Of a stretch of DNA of 64,000 nt, positions 28,414-38,386 are shown one piece after another. Below the pieces are notes generated by a model. It was given only the letters and a program-made list of their open reading frames with translations. It was not told where the DNA came from and ran no database searches. Location of the stretch: assembly GCF_002993975.1 (NCBI RefSeq), contig NZ_POSO01000001.1:124001-188000 (forward strand). The letters run 5' to 3'. Source of the stretch: Apilactobacillus micheneri (GTDB lineage Bacteria > Bacillota > Bacilli > Lactobacillales > Lactobacillaceae). The position numbers and the translations under genes were made by a program. Position 1 is the stretch's first letter, and each line of letters begins with the position of its first letter.

Positions 28414-29451
28414 TTAATATTCTTGAGCTACACAAACGCCTTCTGGAACCATAAAGTCTTTTTGAATAACTGATAATTTACCAGATTCCTTATCACGAGC
28501 ATATAATGTAGCATTATCACTATTTTGATTAACAGCAATTACGAAACTTTCATCTGAATTGAAGTTAAAGTCACGTGGAAAATCGCCTTCAGTTGGTATT
28601 AATTGAACACGTGCAACTTTGTCGTTATCTTTGGCTTCAAAAACAGCTAAACTATTATTTCCACGGTTTGAAACATAGATAAAACGGCCATCTTCAGACA
28701 TTCTAATAGCAGCAGATCCATTATGATCAGCCCAATCATGAGGAATCGTATCTACAATATGTTTAACTTCAAATGAGCCATTTTCAGCATCGTATCTTAG
28801 AACCGCTAACTTACTACTTAATTCTCCTACCAAGTAAGCAAGATGTTTCTTTGGATCAAATACAATATGTCTTGGACCAAATCCTGGTTCCATGTGTAAA
28901 CATGAAACTTCAGTTAAACTACCATCTTCATCATTAATATCATAAACGTAAACACGATCTTGTCCTAAGTCAACAACAACTAAACGATTATCTGGAGTTA
29001 AATCTGCATAATGAGGATGTGCCCCATTTTGTTGCTCAGGTCTTGGACCAACATGTCCTTCATGAACAACTTTATTTTGAAAATCAATTGAACCATCTGA
29101 TTCAATTTTATATACCATTACTTCACCTGTATGATAATTAGCAGTATATACAAATTGACGTTGTTCATCAACAGTAATGTAAGCCGGATTAGTGGCTTCA
29201 TTAATACAACGATTAATTTCTGTAGTTGGACGAGTAGAAGCATCTAAAGCCATTGCTCCACCAGCACCGTTTTCAGCTTTATCAACTGAATAAATTTTAT
29301 TATCCTTTGACATAGCTACATATGTAGGATTTCTACCTTTAGCAACGAATTGTAAATTCTTTAATTCTTTTTTGTCAGTGTCTAAATCAATTTCATAAAC
29401 ACCTTTACTAAGTTTCGTAGTATACGTTCCAATTAAGAACTTTTCAATCAT
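28414..29451 (-). CDS. pgl: Lactonase family beta-propeller (6-phosphogluconolactonase-like)
   Basis: 345-aa seven-bladed propeller protein of the YkgB/Pgl family, hydrolysing 6-phosphogluconolactone in the oxidative pentose phosphate or phosphoketolase route. The family signature is visible: GTYTTKLSKGVYEIDLD at the start, then HPHYADLTPDNR, VVDLGQDRVYVYD and GFGPRHIVFDPKKHLAYL. Heterofermentative lactobacilli depend on this route. It is monocistronic and shares its terminator with the helicase gene. Other lactonase activities are possible for the family. Confidence 0.87.
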   Translation of the reverse strand: MIEKFLIGTYTTKLSKGVYEIDLDTDKKELKNLQFVAKGRNPTYVAMSKDNKIYSVDKAENGAGGAMALDASTRPTTEINRCINEATNPAYITVDEQRQFVYTANYHTGEVMVYKIESDGSIDFQNKVVHEGHVGPRPEQQNGAHPHYADLTPDNRLVVVDLGQDRVYVYDINDEDGSLTEVSCLHMEPGFGPRHIVFDPKKHLAYLVGELSSKLAVLRYDAENGSFEVKHIVDTIPHDWADHNGSAAIRMSEDGRFIYVSNRGNNSLAVFEAKDNDKVARVQLIPTEGDFPRDFNFNSDESFVIAVNQNSDNATLYARDKESGKLSVIQKDFMVPEGVCVAQEY

Positions 29452-29560
29452 GTTAAAATCTCACTTTCAACTAGAATTATATTATTATAATGTATACTTC
29501 TATTATACATATTTTTATATCAATCAGAAATGGTTTGATAATCTTATTATCTATTTTATG

Positions 29561-29865
29561 TTGACTATTCATAAATTACAATTATAATTATTAATAATTG
29601 ATTAAATAATTAAGTTTTGATGAGAAAAGTAGTTAATTAATAATTTTTTAGAAAGTTCATGGTTGATGAAAATGAGCAAATTATTATTAATGAAAATGGT
29701 CTCTGAACTTTTATGGGTGATATTTAACTCATAGCGGTAAGTGCCCGATATAGCACAAAGGAATATGTAAGAAGTTCTGGATAAGGTAGTCTAAAATAAG
29801 GCTATAAATTAAGGTGGTACAGCGAAGCATTCGCCCTTTTCAATAAGGGACGGATGCTTTTTTAT
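29561..29865 (+). promoter_or_regulatory. Promoter and methionine T-box leader of mmuPM
   Basis: TTGACT (29561-29566), 16 bp, TATAAT (29583-29588) is the promoter. Stem I closes through AAAGTTCA (~29652-29659) with TGAACTTT (~29704-29711). The specifier position before that stem reads ATG (29696-29698) followed by G, which means Met. The T-box sequence AAGGTGGTACAGCG is at 29811-29824. The terminator stem AAGCAT...ATGCTT ends in T6 (to 29863). Uncharged tRNA-Met should favour read-through. The 29452-29560 stretch holds nothing else I recognise. Confidence 0.92.
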
Positions 29866-29883
29866 TTTAAAGGAGTGATGAAA

Positions 29884-31254
29884 ATGAGCAAACAAAAGTT
29901 ATCTAAAGATTTGCAAAGTCGACACTTAATTACTATGTCATTAGGTGGAGTTATTGGTACTGGTATTTTTATGAGTACTGGATATTCAATACAGTTTGCT
30001 GGGCCCATTGGCACCATTATTGCTTACATTATTGGATCATTATTAGTGTGTATGGTAATGGCATGTTTGGGCGAACTATCGGTGCATGATCCTAGTACAG
30101 GAGCATTTCATACTTATGCTAGTAAATATATTAGTCCAGCAATGGGGTTTGTTGTCGCTTGGATGTATTGGCTAACTTGGACAATTGCATTAGGTTCTGA
30201 ATTCATTGCTCTTTCTACCATTGCTAAACAATATATTACATTTATTCCTGTTTGGGGATATAGTTTAATTTTTGCCATTATTATTTTATTGTTAAACATC
30301 GTTAATATGAATTTATTTGCTAAAAGTGAACTTTACATGTCATTAATCAAAGTAATCGCATTAGCCCTATTTTTAATTATTAGTGTTTTAATAATTTTTA
30401 AGATTCTACCTTTTCACCACCAAAACTTTACTCCATTTTTTGGTCAATTATCCAAAAATGGGATTTTCCCAAATGGAATCTCACCAGTGATTTCAATTAT
30501 CTTATCAGCTAATTTTACTTTTTCAGGAACTGAAATGATTGCTGTAGGTGCTGGTGAAAGTAAAAATCCTAAAAAATCAGTACCTAAAGCTATTCGAAAA
30601 ACACTAATTACTCTAATTGTATTATTTATTGGCACTATTATTGCACTGGGATCAATTTTACCTCAGAGTTCTTCTTCGTTATCACAAAGTCCATTCGTGA
30701 CTATTTTACAATCAATCAATATTCCTTATGCATCAGATATTATGAATATTATTTTATTTATCACTATTTTTTCAGGTGCAAATTCAGGTGTTTATGCTGC
30801 TTCTAGAATGATTTGGTCATTAGCTGAAAAGAAAACGTTACCCAAAAAATTATCCAGATTAAGTAAAAATGGCATTCCGATATATGGACTGAGTTTAACT
30901 ATTTTAGGTGGATTCCTAGCATTGTTTTCCAGTATTTATGCACCTAATACTGTTTACTTAGCATTAACAGCTATTTCGGCATTTGCAGTTGTCATAGTTT
31001 GGCTAATTATCGGTTGGGCCCAATTAAATTTTCGTAAACAATTTATTAAAAATGGACATTCAACAATTGAATTATCTTATAAAGCCCCATTTTATCCAAT
31101 TTTGCCATGGTTAGTAATTGTCATCTGTTCATTATCACTTATTGGAATTGCTTTTGATCCTAACCAAAGGATTGCAATTATAATTGGGATTCCTTTCTCA
31201 ATTATTTGCTATGTATCTTATAAAATATTTTACTCAAGAAAGGATGCTGAATAA
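29884..31254 (+). CDS. mmuP: Amino acid permease, probably S-methylmethionine transporter
   Basis: 456-aa APC permease with 12 membrane segments. The N-terminal LKSRH-like DLQSRHLITMSLGGVIGTGIFMSTGYSIQFAGPIG is the classic amino-acid permease signature. A methionine T-box lies upstream, and a homocysteine S-methyltransferase gene starts 2 bp downstream. Together they indicate MmuP, the S-methylmethionine importer. Of the clustered ATGs, 29884 has the best spacing from AAGGAGTG. The conserved glycine and aromatic positions of TM1 are intact. Confidence 0.85.
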   Translation: MSKQKLSKDLQSRHLITMSLGGVIGTGIFMSTGYSIQFAGPIGTIIAYIIGSLLVCMVMACLGELSVHDPSTGAFHTYASKYISPAMGFVVAWMYWLTWTIALGSEFIALSTIAKQYITFIPVWGYSLIFAIIILLLNIVNMNLFAKSELYMSLIKVIALALFLIISVLIIFKILPFHHQNFTPFFGQLSKNGIFPNGISPVISIILSANFTFSGTEMIAVGAGESKNPKKSVPKAIRKTLITLIVLFIGTIIALGSILPQSSSSLSQSPFVTILQSINIPYASDIMNIILFITIFSGANSGVYAASRMIWSLAEKKTLPKKLSRLSKNGIPIYGLSLTILGGFLALFSSIYAPNTVYLALTAISAFAVVIVWLIIGWAQLNFRKQFIKNGHSTIELSYKAPFYPILPWLVIVICSLSLIGIAFDPNQRIAIIIGIPFSIICYVSYKIFYSRKDAE

Positions 31255-31256
31255 AA

Positions 31257-32173
31257 ATGAATAACTTTACAGAATGGTCAAATCAACAAAAACGAATCTT
31301 AATTGATAGTTCAATGTCAACCGGTCTAGAAGAACGTGGCTTAAAGCTTAATGGCAAATTATGGACAGCTAAAGCATTAAAAAATCATAGTGATTTAATT
31401 AAAGATGTTCATAAATCGTATTTTGATGCTGGTTCTTCAATGACTACAATTGATACCTACCAAGCCAGTGTTAGTGGATTAATGAAAAATGCTGGCTATA
31501 GTCATACAGAAGCTCGTAAATTGATTAAAAAGGCTTTTGATGTTGCTAAAGATGCTCAAAAGCTTTCAAGAAATCATCCAACTTGGTTGCAGCTGGAATT
31601 GGTCCATATGGAGCATGTTTGGCTAATGGCTCAGAATATACTGGTAACTATCATTTAACTGAAAACGAATATATACAATTTCATAAAGAAAGAATTGAAA
31701 TATTGGTAAACGCTGGAGTTGATGTTTTATTGTTAGAAACTTTACCTAATTTTCAAGAAATAAAAGCATTGGTTAAATTTACCAAACAATTTAATATTCC
31801 ATCAATAGTCGCTTGTTCTATGAAAGATGCTACACATTTAGCAGATGGAACTAATTTTAAATTTGTACAATCATTCTTAGAAAAACAAGCCAATGTGATT
31901 GCCTATGGATTAAATTGTACTGACCCTCGAATCGTAACAAATGCATTAAAGGCAATCATTCATAATGAGCCTGCACACAAAGATCTAATCGCTTTTCCCA
32001 ATTCTGGTGCTCATTACAATCCAAAGATTAAAGAATGGGATAATCAAGGAATTAGCATTGAAGAATTTAATAAACTCGTTCAAGAATGGCTAAATATCGG
32101 ATTAAAATATATTGGAGGATGTTGTTGTATGTCTGAACAACAGACTGCTTCTATCAATGAACATTTCTTTTAA
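31257..32173 (+). pseudogene. mmuM: Homocysteine S-methyltransferase, frameshifted
   Basis: Enzyme making methionine from homocysteine and S-methylmethionine. The frame from 31257 is correct to residue ~109 (SRNHPT), then shifts. The rest (LVAAGIGPYGACLANGSEYTGNY onward) lies in another frame to 32173. ACTTGG at 31581-31586 would be ACTTTGG in an intact gene. Restoring one base gives 305 aa, normal for the family. Zinc ligands are present: the cysteine in YGLNCTDP near 225 and the pair in GGCCCMSEQQ near the end. It is probably an assembly error or a recent mutation. Confidence 0.88.
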
Positions 32174-32230
32174 AAACAATTTTTATGGAATATAATTAAG
32201 CTATGAACTTAATAAAGGAGATTAATTAAT

Positions 32231-32659
32231 ATGAAAAGTTTTGAAGGCATACACCCAATTTTAACTAACCATTTAAGGTTAGATTGGTTAACAGAATTTA
32301 AACTACAGGATGTTATTGATTTTCAAAAAAAATTTGATAAAGATGCTGATATTAAATCAACTGGCGATTTTATCAATGAGGCCATGAAAGATGTTATGAG
32401 ACAAAAAGCCCTTTTATGGGGAATTGAAAATAAAGAAACTCATGAATTTATGGGTATGGGTGGTATTGCTAATATTAGCGAGGACGATACTGCCCCTACT
32501 ATTTATATTCAAGCTATTGATAGCATGGACACTGGTTTAGAATTAGAATTAATCAATCGTATTCATATATTAGCTAAAAACTACTGGCCTACTGCTAAAT
32601 TCAGTTATAACGTTTATCCATCTAATGCAGAAATTGAACGTCATCTAAAACTTTACTAA
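32231..32659 (+). CDS. GNAT-like acetyltransferase
   Basis: 142 aa. The fold resembles a shortened GNAT protein: an N-terminal helix pair, then LWGIENKETHEFMGMGGIANIS (strands 2-4), and a C-terminal YWPTAKFSYNVYPSNAEIERHLKLY ending. The pyrophosphate-binding Q/RxxGxG/A loop is not clear, so catalysis is uncertain. AAAGGAG precedes ATG 32231. It lies between mmuM and the perR-like gene as its own unit. Confidence 0.65.
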   Translation: MKSFEGIHPILTNHLRLDWLTEFKLQDVIDFQKKFDKDADIKSTGDFINEAMKDVMRQKALLWGIENKETHEFMGMGGIANISEDDTAPTIYIQAIDSMDTGLELELINRIHILAKNYWPTAKFSYNVYPSNAEIERHLKLY

Positions 32660-32710
32660 TTTCAGCTTTATTTAATAGCTATTTGTTTGATTTATTATAT
32701 AATTAATTTT

Positions 32711-32727
32711 ATTATTAAGATAATAAT
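32711..32727. promoter_or_regulatory. Candidate Fur/PerR box
   Basis: ATTATTA-AGA-TAATAAT is a perfect 7-3-7 inverted repeat, ~40 bp upstream of the Fur-family gene. It resembles AT-rich Per/Fur boxes. The region is AT-rich, so chance similarity is possible. Confidence 0.4.
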
Positions 32728-32765
32728 AATTCTAAACTAGCTTATTATTTAAGGAGGGATATTAG

Positions 32766-33215
32766 ATGCCCAATGAAACATATCAAAAAGCTTTAGATAC
32801 TTTGCGGGAAAGTAAGATTCGAATTACTCCCCAAAGACAAATAATTTTAAAGTACTTGATTAATCATGATAATCATCCTTCTGTAGATACTATTTATGAA
32901 GCATTAAAAAAGGAATTCTCTAATCTGAGTGTTGCCACTATTTATAATAGTTTACAACTATTCGAAAAATTGGGAATTATTATTGAACTACCAGCTGAAG
33001 ATGGTGGTATTCGTTATGATTTCTTTGGCAATCCACATTTCCATGCAATTTGTGAAAACTGCGGTAAAATTATTGATGTAGAATATCCAGATTATAAGAG
33101 TTTAGAACAATCATTAAGTAAAACTACAGAAGAACAAACTGGATTCAAAGTTAGACAAAGTCATGTTGAAGTTTATGGCTTATGTAAAGAATGCCAAGCA
33201 AAACTAAGCAAATAA
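32766..33215 (+). CDS. perR: Fur-family regulator, PerR-like
   Basis: 149-aa metal-dependent repressor. A winged-helix DNA-binding domain (residues ~1-85, RITPQRQIILKYL and LSVATIYNSLQLF) is followed by the dimer domain. The dimer domain contains FGNPHFHAICENCGKIIDVEYPD and CxxC pairs (CENC, CKEC) for structural zinc. The His-rich segment and the D after IIDVEYP match PerR peroxide sensors more than Fur or Zur. AAGGAGGG precedes ATG 32766. A 17-bp inverted repeat upstream may be an autoregulatory site. Confidence 0.85.
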   Translation: MPNETYQKALDTLRESKIRITPQRQIILKYLINHDNHPSVDTIYEALKKEFSNLSVATIYNSLQLFEKLGIIIELPAEDGGIRYDFFGNPHFHAICENCGKIIDVEYPDYKSLEQSLSKTTEEQTGFKVRQSHVEVYGLCKECQAKLSK

Positions 33216-33251
33216 AAATAGTCATCAGATAAATTCTGATGACTATTTTTA
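33215..33251. terminator. Bidirectional terminator
   Basis: AAATAGTCATCAGA with its complement forms a stem between converging perR and asd. Confidence 0.85.
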
Positions 33252-33256
33252 TTTAA

Positions 33257-34333
33257 TTAGCCTTGATAATGATCTTTAGGTACTCTAACCAAATCTTCAT
33301 CAACTAAGCGTTCTGCATTTTCAACCGTATTCCAAGCAGCTCCTTTTAGGAGGTTATCTGCAACAACCCACATATTAAAACATCCCTTATTTTCTTGGTC
33401 GGGACGAATTCTTCCAGCGAAAGTTTCACGCTTACCTTCAGCGTTTAATGGTTGAGGATATACTTGATGATCTGGGTCATCTTGTAAAGTTACTCCTGCA
33501 GCATCACTAATCGTCTTTTTAATATCATCTGCACTAGCATTCTTATCTTCAACTTCGAAGTACACAGATTCACCATGTGAAATAGGCACTGGAACACGAA
33601 CACAAGTAGCAGTAACTTTTAAATCAGTTGCATTCATATCATTAAGCATAATCTTCTTAGTTTCATGAATCATTTTCCATTCTTCATGTGTATATCCTTC
33701 ATCTTCAAAAACATCAATTTGAGGAAGTAAGTTAAATGCTAATGGATAGTGTTTCTTATCACCGGCTGTTGGTAAAATATCAGCAGACATTTGTTTACCA
33801 TCTAGGTAATCCTTTGCTTGTTGATAAAATTCATTTAAAGCAGATTGACCAGCTCCAGAAGCAGCTTGATATGTAGAAACAATAACTTGCTTTAAACCAT
33901 ACTTCTTAAACACTGGAGCTAAAGCTACTACCATTTGAATAGTAGAACAGTTAGGATTGGCAATAATCCCTTTATGATTCTTCAATTGTTCCGGATTAAC
34001 TTCAGGTACAACCAATGGTACTTCTGGATCCATTCTAAATGCACTTGTATTATCAACACAGACAGCTCCACGCTTAACAGCTTCTGGTAAGAATTTTTTA
34101 GAAGCAGCTCCTCCAGCTGAAGCTAATACTAAATCAACATTATCAAATGAATCATTTGTAGTTTCTTCAACTGTTATTTTTTCGCCCTTAAATTCCATTT
34201 GCTTCCCAGCAGAATGAGCTGAAGCTAATAGTTTTAATGATTTAACTGGAACAGTTGAATTAGCTAATTGATCCACCATTCTCATTCCAACAGCACCAGT
34301 TGCACCTAAAATTGCTACATTGTATTCCTTCAT
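33257..34333 (-). CDS. asd: Aspartate-semialdehyde dehydrogenase
   Basis: 358-aa enzyme reducing aspartyl phosphate to aspartate semialdehyde with NADPH, the branch-point substrate for lysine, threonine and methionine. The NADP motif GATGAVG is at residues 10-16. The catalytic cysteine is in ANPNCSTIQM near 128. The active-site histidine is in the PISHGESVYFE segment near 255. It is the last gene of the lysine operon, 14 bp after the aminotransferase gene, and it ends at a terminator. Confidence 0.95.
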   Translation of the reverse strand: MKEYNVAILGATGAVGMRMVDQLANSTVPVKSLKLLASAHSAGKQMEFKGEKITVEETTNDSFDNVDLVLASAGGAASKKFLPEAVKRGAVCVDNTSAFRMDPEVPLVVPEVNPEQLKNHKGIIANPNCSTIQMVVALAPVFKKYGLKQVIVSTYQAASGAGQSALNEFYQQAKDYLDGKQMSADILPTAGDKKHYPLAFNLLPQIDVFEDEGYTHEEWKMIHETKKIMLNDMNATDLKVTATCVRVPVPISHGESVYFEVEDKNASADDIKKTISDAAGVTLQDDPDHQVYPQPLNAEGKRETFAGRIRPDQENKGCFNMWVVADNLLKGAAWNTVENAERLVDEDLVRVPKDHYQG

Positions 34334-34347
34334 TATAATTACCTTCT

Positions 34348-35526
34348 TTAATTATTTAAAAATTGTTCGATTCTATTCATTGATTCTCTGATATTTTCAT
34401 CTGAAGCAGCATAAGATAAGCGAATGTATCCTTGGCCACCCTTACCAAAACAGCTTCCTGGAATTACTCCAACTTTAGCTTGTTTAGCCAAAGATAAAGC
34501 AAATTTGGTATCGTCTTTACCAAAACGGTCAGGGATTTTAACAAATACATAGAATGCCCCACTAGGCATTGCCATTTCAAAACCAAAACTAGTTAATTTT
34601 TCACTAATAAAGTCGCGACGACGTTTATAAATATCACGCATTTTTTTAGGATCTTTTAAACCATTTTTAAGCGCTTCATAAGCAGCTATTTGAGTTACGT
34701 CTGGTGGACATGTAACCATAAATGCATGTACCATTAATAACTTCTTAATAAATGCATGGGGTCCACAAACATAACCAACTCGCCAACCAGTCATAGCATG
34801 TGATTTAGATAAACCATTAATATAAATAGTTTGTTCCGGAAGAAAGCTAGCTAAGGACTTATGCTTAACATCATATGTTAGTTCACAATAAATCTCATCA
34901 GTAATTGCAAAAACATTATATTGTTGAATAACATCTGCCAGTGACTTAACTTCATCCGGTGAGTATTCAATACCAGTAGGATTTCCTGGATAGTTAAGTA
35001 ATACTGCTTTAACTTGATTACCATATCTATCCAATACTGCTTTTAATTGATCTGGTTGCAACTTAAATCCATTATTTGAAGTATCTAAATCAATGGCTTT
35101 ACCACCTAATAAAGAAATAATGGGTTCATATAGTGAAAACAAAGGTGTAGGTAAGATCACTGCATCCCCTGGATTAAGCAATGTTTCAAAGGTAGCATAA
35201 ATCGCTTCAGTAGCACCAATGGTAACTACAATTTCATCTTCTGCATTATAATTTAATTCATAGTTTTTAAACAAATAGTTATGAATGGCTTTACGTAATT
35301 GTAATTTACCTGCCTGATTTGAATAATGAGAATCATCAGCATCAATGCTCTTTTTAGCAGCATCCTTAATGTGATCAGGAGTATTTAAGTCCGGTTCACC
35401 AATCGTTAGTTTAATAATATCTTTTATTTTAGAAATTTGGGTATCAAATCCTCTAATGTTAGAAGGTTGAATTGAATTCAAACGTTGATTATAAGTTTGC
35501 GTTAATCCCACAGATAATTCCGGCAT
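34348..35526 (-). CDS. patA: PLP aminotransferase, probable N-acetyl-LL-diaminopimelate aminotransferase
   Basis: 392-aa class I/II aminotransferase. The cofactor lysine is in GLSKSHAMTGWRVGYV near 240, with NYPGNPTG near 180 and the arginine of RLSYAA near the end. Its position between dapB and asd in an acetyl-pathway lysine operon suggests it transaminates N-acetyl-2-amino-6-oxopimelate. A close paralogue lies at 46338-47512. The spacing of 15-16 bp on both sides supports co-transcription. Confidence 0.87.
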   Translation of the reverse strand: MPELSVGLTQTYNQRLNSIQPSNIRGFDTQISKIKDIIKLTIGEPDLNTPDHIKDAAKKSIDADDSHYSNQAGKLQLRKAIHNYLFKNYELNYNAEDEIVVTIGATEAIYATFETLLNPGDAVILPTPLFSLYEPIISLLGGKAIDLDTSNNGFKLQPDQLKAVLDRYGNQVKAVLLNYPGNPTGIEYSPDEVKSLADVIQQYNVFAITDEIYCELTYDVKHKSLASFLPEQTIYINGLSKSHAMTGWRVGYVCGPHAFIKKLLMVHAFMVTCPPDVTQIAAYEALKNGLKDPKKMRDIYKRRRDFISEKLTSFGFEMAMPSGAFYVFVKIPDRFGKDDTKFALSLAKQAKVGVIPGSCFGKGGQGYIRLSYAASDENIRESMNRIEQFLNN

Positions 35527-35541
35527 TTTGTATCATCTTTT

Positions 35542-36318
35542 CTATAGAATATTTTCTAGTCCAATTACTAAGTGGTCTAAGTCACTAACTTTTTGAATTG
35601 CAACTTTAACCCCTTTCATAAATGAACCGCGATCAAATGAATCTTGACGAAGAGTTAAGGCTTCGCCAGCCCCACCAAATAAGACTTGTTCATGGGCAAC
35701 ATATCCTGGCAAACGCACTGCATGAACATGCACACCATCATATGTACCACCACGTGAACCAGATAAATTATCTTTAGTTTCGTCATCACTAACTGCACTA
35801 TTATCACGATTTTGACCAATAATTTTGGCTGTATTTAAAGCAGTTCCCGATGGTGCATCTTTTTTGTCTTGGTGGTGCATTTCAATTACTTCAGCATCAG
35901 GAAAGTATTTAGCAGCTTCACCAGCAAATTTCATTAATAGAACCGCTGATAAGCCAAAATTAGGTGCAATAATACCACCGACCTGTTTATCCTTGGATAA
36001 GCTAATTAGTTCTTTTTGGTGTTCATCACTCATTCCACTAGTACCAATTACTGGATGGATGTTATGTTCAATAGCAAATTTAGTATTTTCATAAACCGCA
36101 TCAGGTTGAGTAAAGTCTACCCAAACATCGAAATTATCAGTAATTTGATTTAATGAATTATAAATATTAACTTCATTGGACAAATTATATTTAGCATGAT
36201 CTTCAGTACAATGTGGTGCATAAACACCACTCAACTGCATATCATCATTATTATTTATTAAATTAATTGCTTTTTGTCCCATTGATCCAGTAAAACCAGC
36301 TAATAAAATTTTAATCAT
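35542..36318 (-). CDS. dapB: 4-hydroxy-tetrahydrodipicolinate reductase
   Basis: 258-aa NAD(P)H-dependent reductase. The Rossmann motif GFTGSMGQ is at 8-15. The segment GTSGMSDEH is near 92. The signature [15 protein letters not shown], with catalytic His and Lys, is near 145-160. It forms tetrahydrodipicolinate for the acetyl branch. It overlaps the dapA stop by ATGA, which implies translational coupling. Confidence 0.95.
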   Translation of the reverse strand: MIKILLAGFTGSMGQKAINLINNNDDMQLSGVYAPHCTEDHAKYNLSNEVNIYNSLNQITDNFDVWVDFTQPDAVYENTKFAIEHNIHPVIGTSGMSDEHQKELISLSKDKQVGGIIAPNFGLSAVLLMKFAGEAAKYFPDAEVIEMHHQDKKDAPSGTALNTAKIIGQNRDNSAVSDDETKDNLSGSRGGTYDGVHVHAVRLPGYVAHEQVLFGGAGEALTLRQDSFDRGSFMKGVKVAIQKVSDLDHLVIGLENIL

Positions 36319-37229
36319 AGTTTTAACTCCTTTGGTAAAGAATTTAATAATGCATCATGACTTAAGCCTAAATCATCGGCTAAATGTTGTTTTTCTTCAT
36401 TATTTAATGAAAGAATTGGTAAACGACAAGCACCCACTTGATATCCTTGCGCACTCATAACTGCTTTTACAGGTGATGGTGATGGATACATAAACAATGC
36501 TGACATCTTTGGCGTTAATTTTCTTTGCATCGCACCAGCAGCTTTATAATTACCAGAATCTAAATCATCATACATTTCACGCATTGCATTTCCATAAATA
36601 TGAGATGCAACTGAAATAACTCCATTTGCACCAATTGACTTAGCAAATAATGCTTGTGCATCTTCACCGGTATAGATATTGAAATTATCATCAGTATGTT
36701 CAACTAGATATTCCAAATCTTCCATTGAAGTACATTGTTTTACTCCCACAATGTTTTCATTGTGAGACAATTCAATCACTGTTTCATTACTCATAGTGAC
36801 ACCAGTTCTACCAGGAATATTATAAATAATAATTGGTACATTAGATTGCTTAGCAACTTCTTCAAAATGAGCCTTCATACAACGCTGATTAGGTTTATTA
36901 TAATAAGGAACAACTACTAAAGCGGCATCAATACCATTAATCATACTAACTTCCTTAGTAAAATCGATGGTTTCTTGAGTGTTATTACTACCAGTTCCCG
37001 CAATAATTGAACCGCGACCGTCAACAATGTCAACAAAGCGACGATATAGTTCAATTTTCTCGTCATGAGTTAATGTAGGAGTTTCTCCAGTAGTACCACC
37101 AATAACAAATCCTCGACTACCTGTATTTAAACAATGATCAGTAATTGATTTTAAGGTATCAAAATCAATTTTGCCGTCATTATCAAAGGGCGTAATAATT
37201 GCCGTCATTAAATCTACATTTTCAAACAT
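36315..37229 (-). CDS. dapA: 4-hydroxy-tetrahydrodipicolinate synthase
   Basis: About 304-aa TIM-barrel aldolase condensing pyruvate with aspartate semialdehyde. The site [10 protein letters not shown] is near residue 45, the tyrosine of YNIPGRTGV near 135, and the Schiff-base lysine of VGVKQC near 163. ATG 37229 sits behind AGGTGAT; the longer GTG reading from 37238 begins inside that site and is rejected. It is located between the deacetylase and dapB genes. Confidence 0.95.
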   Translation of the reverse strand: MFENVDLMTAIITPFDNDGKIDFDTLKSITDHCLNTGSRGFVIGGTTGETPTLTHDEKIELYRRFVDIVDGRGSIIAGTGSNNTQETIDFTKEVSMINGIDAALVVVPYYNKPNQRCMKAHFEEVAKQSNVPIIIYNIPGRTGVTMSNETVIELSHNENIVGVKQCTSMEDLEYLVEHTDDNFNIYTGEDAQALFAKSIGANGVISVASHIYGNAMREMYDDLDSGNYKAAGAMQRKLTPKMSALFMYPSPSPVKAVMSAQGYQVGACRLPILSLNNEEKQHLADDLGLSHDALLNSLPKELKL

Positions 37230-37238
37230 AATTATCAC

Positions 37239-38381
37239 CTATTCTTTCATTCGATTTTCTAAGAAACTAGTAATTGCATTAACCCCTTTATCAATCGCAC
37301 TTTCATCAGGAGTTAAAGTGGCTGTATGCAATGATGAATCATCACCCACTCCGAGCCAAAACATCGTTCCTGGAATCTGAGATAATAAGTAACCAAAATC
37401 TTCTCCAGTCATCGCTGGCTTGGTTTCAATAAAATCAACATCTGAATTATTTTTCATAAAATGAATAAAGTCTTTAGTTAATGCTGAATTATTTTCCACT
37501 GGATAATAACCACCTTGATTTAACTCTAAATCAACTTTACAGTTATAGCTCAATTCAATGCCATGACAAATATCTTTTAATCTTTGATCAATTAATTCAA
37601 TCATTGATTGGGTTAATCCTCGAATAGTGCCTTCAATTCTGGCATGGCCAGCAATTACATTTCGAATAGTTCCAGCCTCAATTTTTCCCAAAGTGATAAC
37701 TCCGCTTTGAATGGGATCAATGCTCCGAGAAATAATGGTTTGCACTTGATTAATTAATTGAGCGGCTGCTACTACCATGTCATTAGCATTTTGAGGATAA
37801 GCAGCATGACCACCCTTACCAGTTAAATCAATATTAATTTCAGTAGTACCAGCAAATAAAGTCCCCATTCGACATCCGATAGATCCAGCCGGTAAGCTAG
37901 GATTGTCATGTAAGCCATAAAATTCATCAATCTTGAATGTTCCGCTAAATGCATTCGCTTCATATGCTAAACGGCCACCACTTTCACTTTCTTCAGCTGG
38001 TTGAAAGAAAAATACTAAATTATCTTTAGGCTGATGTTCAGTAAAATAATGTAAAATACCTAAAGCAACCGTCATATGTACATCATGTCCACAGGCATGC
38101 ATAATACCTGGATGAGTTGATGAAAATGGCAAATTAGTTTTTTCTTCTATTGGTAATGCATCAATATCAGTTCGATAACCAATAGTTCGTTTAGGATTAC
38201 TCCCCTGAATTCTTACCAAAATAGCAGTAGGTAAAGCTTCGATGCCACTAATAGTTACATTTTCTTGATTAAAACTTCCTATTATATGCAATAAATAATC
38301 GTGAGTTTGATTTTCATGTAATGCTAATTCAGGAATCTGATGCAAATGACGCCTAATATCGATTAAATTAATTTCAGCCAT
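37239..38381 (-). CDS. N-acetyldiaminopimelate deacetylase
   Basis: 380-aa M20-family amidohydrolase. The metal-binding HACGHDVHMT is near residue 92-101, PAEE near 125, and the closing histidine segment near the C-terminus. Family and position (between the acetyltransferase and dapA genes) fit removal of acetate from N-acetyl-LL-DAP, as in Bacillus. HipO-like hippurate hydrolases are close relatives, so context decides the call. It is separated by 5 bp from dapH and by ~10 bp from dapA. Confidence 0.9.
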   Translation of the reverse strand: MAEINLIDIRRHLHQIPELALHENQTHDYLLHIIGSFNQENVTISGIEALPTAILVRIQGSNPKRTIGYRTDIDALPIEEKTNLPFSSTHPGIMHACGHDVHMTVALGILHYFTEHQPKDNLVFFFQPAEESESGGRLAYEANAFSGTFKIDEFYGLHDNPSLPAGSIGCRMGTLFAGTTEINIDLTGKGGHAAYPQNANDMVVAAAQLINQVQTIISRSIDPIQSGVITLGKIEAGTIRNVIAGHARIEGTIRGLTQSMIELIDQRLKDICHGIELSYNCKVDLELNQGGYYPVENNSALTKDFIHFMKNNSDVDFIETKPAMTGEDFGYLLSQIPGTMFWLGVGDDSSLHTATLTPDESAIDKGVNAITSFLENRMKE

Positions 38382-38386
38382 TTAAA

